Positions 61,101 through 64,000 of a DNA stretch of 64,000 nt are shown piece by piece; position 1 is the first letter of the stretch; every line of letters starts with the position of its first letter. Position numbers and translations under genes: made by a program. Source of the DNA: Ophiodon elongatus (lineage: Eukaryota; Chordata; Actinopteri; Perciformes; Hexagrammidae); NCBI GenBank assembly GCA_016806645.1, contig JACSYO010001502.1:1668501-1732500 (forward strand), in the 5' to 3' direction. The notes beneath the pieces are model-generated. The model did not search any database. It was given only the letters and a program-made list of their open reading frames with translations, and was not told the DNA's origin.

Positions 61101-64000
61101 GAGATGTGCATCACCGTGCTGCATCTGACTAATGACGGATCGAGCAAACATAGTGCACAAAGGCAAGAAAGGCTGCATATATTAATCAACACCATTCACG
61201 AGATGGCATATAGTATATCTTATTTAGCCCGAAAGCAAGTTTTGGATGGGAAAGGAGTCATTTAATTATTAAGCCGGAGTGAAGAAAAATGCATTCACCT
61301 GCGAAGCAAACATTCCCTGAGTGACTCCTCAGATGACACTGTTAAGCTTTGTCAGATGAATTATTCAGACAATAAAAATTGCACCATTTCAATCCAGCTC
61401 CATTTGGTTTGACGCGTGCATTTGAGTTTTTTTCCTCATACCTGGATTCTCAAATTGCAGCCATAGACTGTTTATAAGAAGTAGTTACCGTGACGTCACG
61501 CAATGGTTTTTGGACTATGGTTCCATCGCCATCTTGGCTTTTGGCAGTCACCATCTTGCTTTTTTTGCAACCAGAAATGACTCGAGAGGGTGAAGTAACG
61601 TCGAAGTAGATATATTTGGGAAACCAAAAATGTTACAATTAACTTTCATGACCTGAAAACACACCGTGAAAGAGTTAAAGTTCTAAGCGGAAAACAACGA
61701 CAACTCCCAGACCGTACAACGACGTGGTAGCGACCTGTCAATCACAAAGATTGAAGAAGACTTGAAACTAGTGATGGAGACCATAAACTCATGTTTACAA
61801 TGTTTACTGAGGTAATAAATCCAGTGAGAAGTAGGGTAATTTTCTCATTGACTTATATACAATTGGACTTATTTTTGTCACCAAAGGAGTCGCCCCCTGA
61901 TGGCTATTAGAAAGGATGCAAGTTTGAGGCACTTCCACATAGTTTTCACTTTTCAGACCAGTAGATTGCCTCTTGGCTGTAGCTCATTCTGTGTCCAAAT
62001 GCTACATGCTAGTTCTATGCAGGTCTGAGCATGAAGTGTGCTTACACAGGAGAAGTGGCAAAACAAGCACATATGTACAGTATATGCGTACTAAAGTTGC
62101 GTAATTGTTTAGTACTCTGTCAGTAGAGATTTGTTTCCCACAATGCACTGCGCAGGAAGTGTAGAAGCTTCCCACAGCTGGAAAAAAGAAAAAACTAGGA
62201 CAATGTTCAGACAGTTTCAGGAACATCTTGACATACAAAAAATGTCATATTAAATATTTGGTACAAACTGCCTTGGGTCTATTTTTCATAGTTGTATCCA
62301 TCAGTTATAATTCTCACCTTGCTTTCTGCTGAGGTGTGGTGACAAAACTGGAAAAATAAATATCGGATGGGGCAAGAAACCCAAGCAGACAGACAATCAC
62401 ACAGTGTTTGAGAAAACTGTGAAGAAGAGGAGCTGTCCGTTCTACACATTTATCACAGTTTCTAGACTTCCTGGCTCACAGATATCACATACAATATTAT
62501 GGGTGATTCTACTTCCAGCACTACTTCCGAATAAAGTGGTTTTGATAATCTGGCTAAATTGTTGGCTTTTAAAAAAAAATTCTAATCCCCCGACCAATTG
62601 TTTCCTTGACACATTGTACTTTTGTGAGCAGATCTCAGCAGTTACTTTGATGAGCTCATCAGTGTCAAAACTCAGCTGCTACAAATAAGAAAACCCGACC
62701 TTAGTTGGAATAAACTACAATTATCCTTTAGATACATTCAAAGATGTCTGCGTGTTATATTTACATGAAAGAAAGAAATGGACACAATTTGTGGATCGAG
62801 TTGCAGCATTAGCTCCAGAAAACAAAAACATAAAGTATTAAATCTTTAAGCCTTTTTTCAATAGTTTTTCTTCACTTGTTAATTCCTGCCAGTGACGGAC
62901 ACTAAAATACATTAATGTCCCGCCTACTATTAGAAACTGTGTGTTGATGAGTAGTCTGCAGTATTGGAGGAATCGGAACACAGCTTGAGTAGCTGAACAC
63001 ACACATAGTGTGCTTGTCTTGGCACAGTTTGGCCCGTTCTGTATGTTTGTGCGCTCGGCACAGACGCCACTTCATTAAACACCGATGGCGCTTTTCGCTC
63101 TGTTTTAGTGCCAGTGTGTCAAGTGATGGCATGTACACTAACGGTCTCCCAAGGCCGCTGTTTGTGCGTAACCAGATTCCAAATGTGGCCCAATTGAGTC
63201 AAGAAAGGGAGCTGTGACGGGGAGGAAGTGGCTGTTGCTGGTGGTCATCATGAGACGAGGGAGTTCCTTCATGTTTGGTCAGATTTATTAAACCCACTCT
63301 GCATACGGGACCCCAAACAAACCGCCTGTTTGAACAGGCTCATTCGTATAATGTGCACTGAAATGCAATCATTGGGGGGGTCCCGCGGGATCAAATGTAA
63401 GTTGAAAAACGCAGCGGGATCTGAATGCAAATGCTGCATCAGATATAAACCCGGCGTGATGAGTAATTTCAGCAAGAAGATGTGGTACACTGTATGAAAT
63501 CTCAGATAATACTGCATTTCTTTTTAATAAAATGGCAATTAGGTCGGTTGCATGAGGTGCAGATCAGCTTTTTGTTTCAGCTGATTGAAGAAATGTCACG
63601 ATTCGGTGACTCAGAGTACACACAGGGCAGGCAGAGTGTGAAAATTGCATTTCCCTTCTTGCATTTCTTGAAAGCAGATGATCTTGTTGGCTGTCACAGC
63701 TTTTTTTTTCCCTTTATCGGTCTCACCTGTATCAGAATCCAGTCAATCAAAAAGCAACGGATTACAATACTTTATAATGAGCACGCCGCTGTTCCACAAG
63801 ACTCGTAATTATCTGTCTCGGGGAAAAATGGATGCCTTTCCTCGGAAAAGGCTCGGCGAGGGAAGAGGTTTCTGTAGACGAGGGGAGGGTGCTGCGTGCC
63901 TCCTCTGTGCTGCAGGCGGGCTGAAGAGGGTGCCACATGAATCTGGCAGTGGCACGGGAGCCCTGTCTGGAGACAAGGTGATACGGACTGGAAATAATGA
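58167..64000 (+). other. Beta 3'UTR and/or downstream non-coding DNA
   Basis: There is no further exon that I can recognise on either strand. Candidate poly(A) hexamers AATAAA occur at 59134 and 61371. The second copy of the dispersed repeat lies at 61.47-61.98 kb. The stretch 58.98-59.25 kb is unique-looking with several homeodomain-like ATTA/TAAT cores. A region near 60.5-60.7 and 60.9-61.1 kb is CpG-richer but has no supported gene. Confidence 0.5.
61468..61981 (+). repeat. Dispersed repeat, copy B (pair with 53.53 kb)
   Basis: Same orientation and block order as copy A, 7.9 kb apart. It is about 85 bp longer because it keeps an inner segment (gaagaagacttgaaactag, gagaccataaactcatgttt) that copy A has lost or replaced. 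Non-coding. Confidence 0.8.

Overview
The window is vertebrate nuclear DNA, most likely from a percomorph-type ray-finned fish. The basis is split coding exons with GT/AG boundaries, very dense dinucleotide microsatellites, and several interspersed repeats that I recognise as typical of teleosts. These include tRNA-derived SINEs with a 'GAAAAGCGCTATACAAGTACAG' type tail, an 'AAAGGAATAGTT...' repeat and GGGTTCT/AGAACCC palindrome repeats. I see no prokaryotic, viral or autonomous-transposon coding sequence.

The only protein-coding gene I can support is the 3' half of a nectin-1 gene on the + strand. Nectin-1 is an immunoglobulin-superfamily cell adhesion receptor. Exon 623-774 codes the second half of the third Ig domain and ends in the split codon G|. 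Two different downstream acceptors can complete that codon. The first (14349-14845) gives E-F-P..., the transmembrane segment, and the canonical tail ending in the afadin-binding E-W-Y-V motif. The second (56192-56339) gives E-K-P..., a different transmembrane segment, and a tail start R-Q-Q-K-x-x-x-E-T-D. From memory this resembles the human nectin-1 beta (HIgR) exon. A further exon at 57977-58166 keeps that frame open for 62 codons to a stop and is probably the continuation of the alternative tail. The locus therefore seems to encode two membrane isoforms by alternative last exons about 42 kb apart.

Layout: 1-622, end of an intron, with a (GA)n tract and a (CT)27 polypyrimidine tract; 623-774, Ig3 exon; 775-14348, intron rich in microsatellites; 14349-14845, alpha last exon; about 14846-20760, probable alpha 3'UTR with C-rich patches and a tandem Pumilio-type element; about 20760-56191, a long AT-richer intron of the beta isoform (intergenic for alpha) carrying nearly all the interspersed repeats, a 29-bp minisatellite and a 74-nt poly-G run; 56192-58166, beta exons; 58167-64000, beta 3'UTR and/or downstream DNA with no gene that I can recognise.

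The most interesting observations are the conserved-looking alternative-last-exon architecture, the microsatellite that serves as the splice-site polypyrimidine tract and has a complementary (GA)n tract in the same intron, the poly-G run, and the nested repeat structure at 28-41 kb. I found no evidence of a wholly new type of system.
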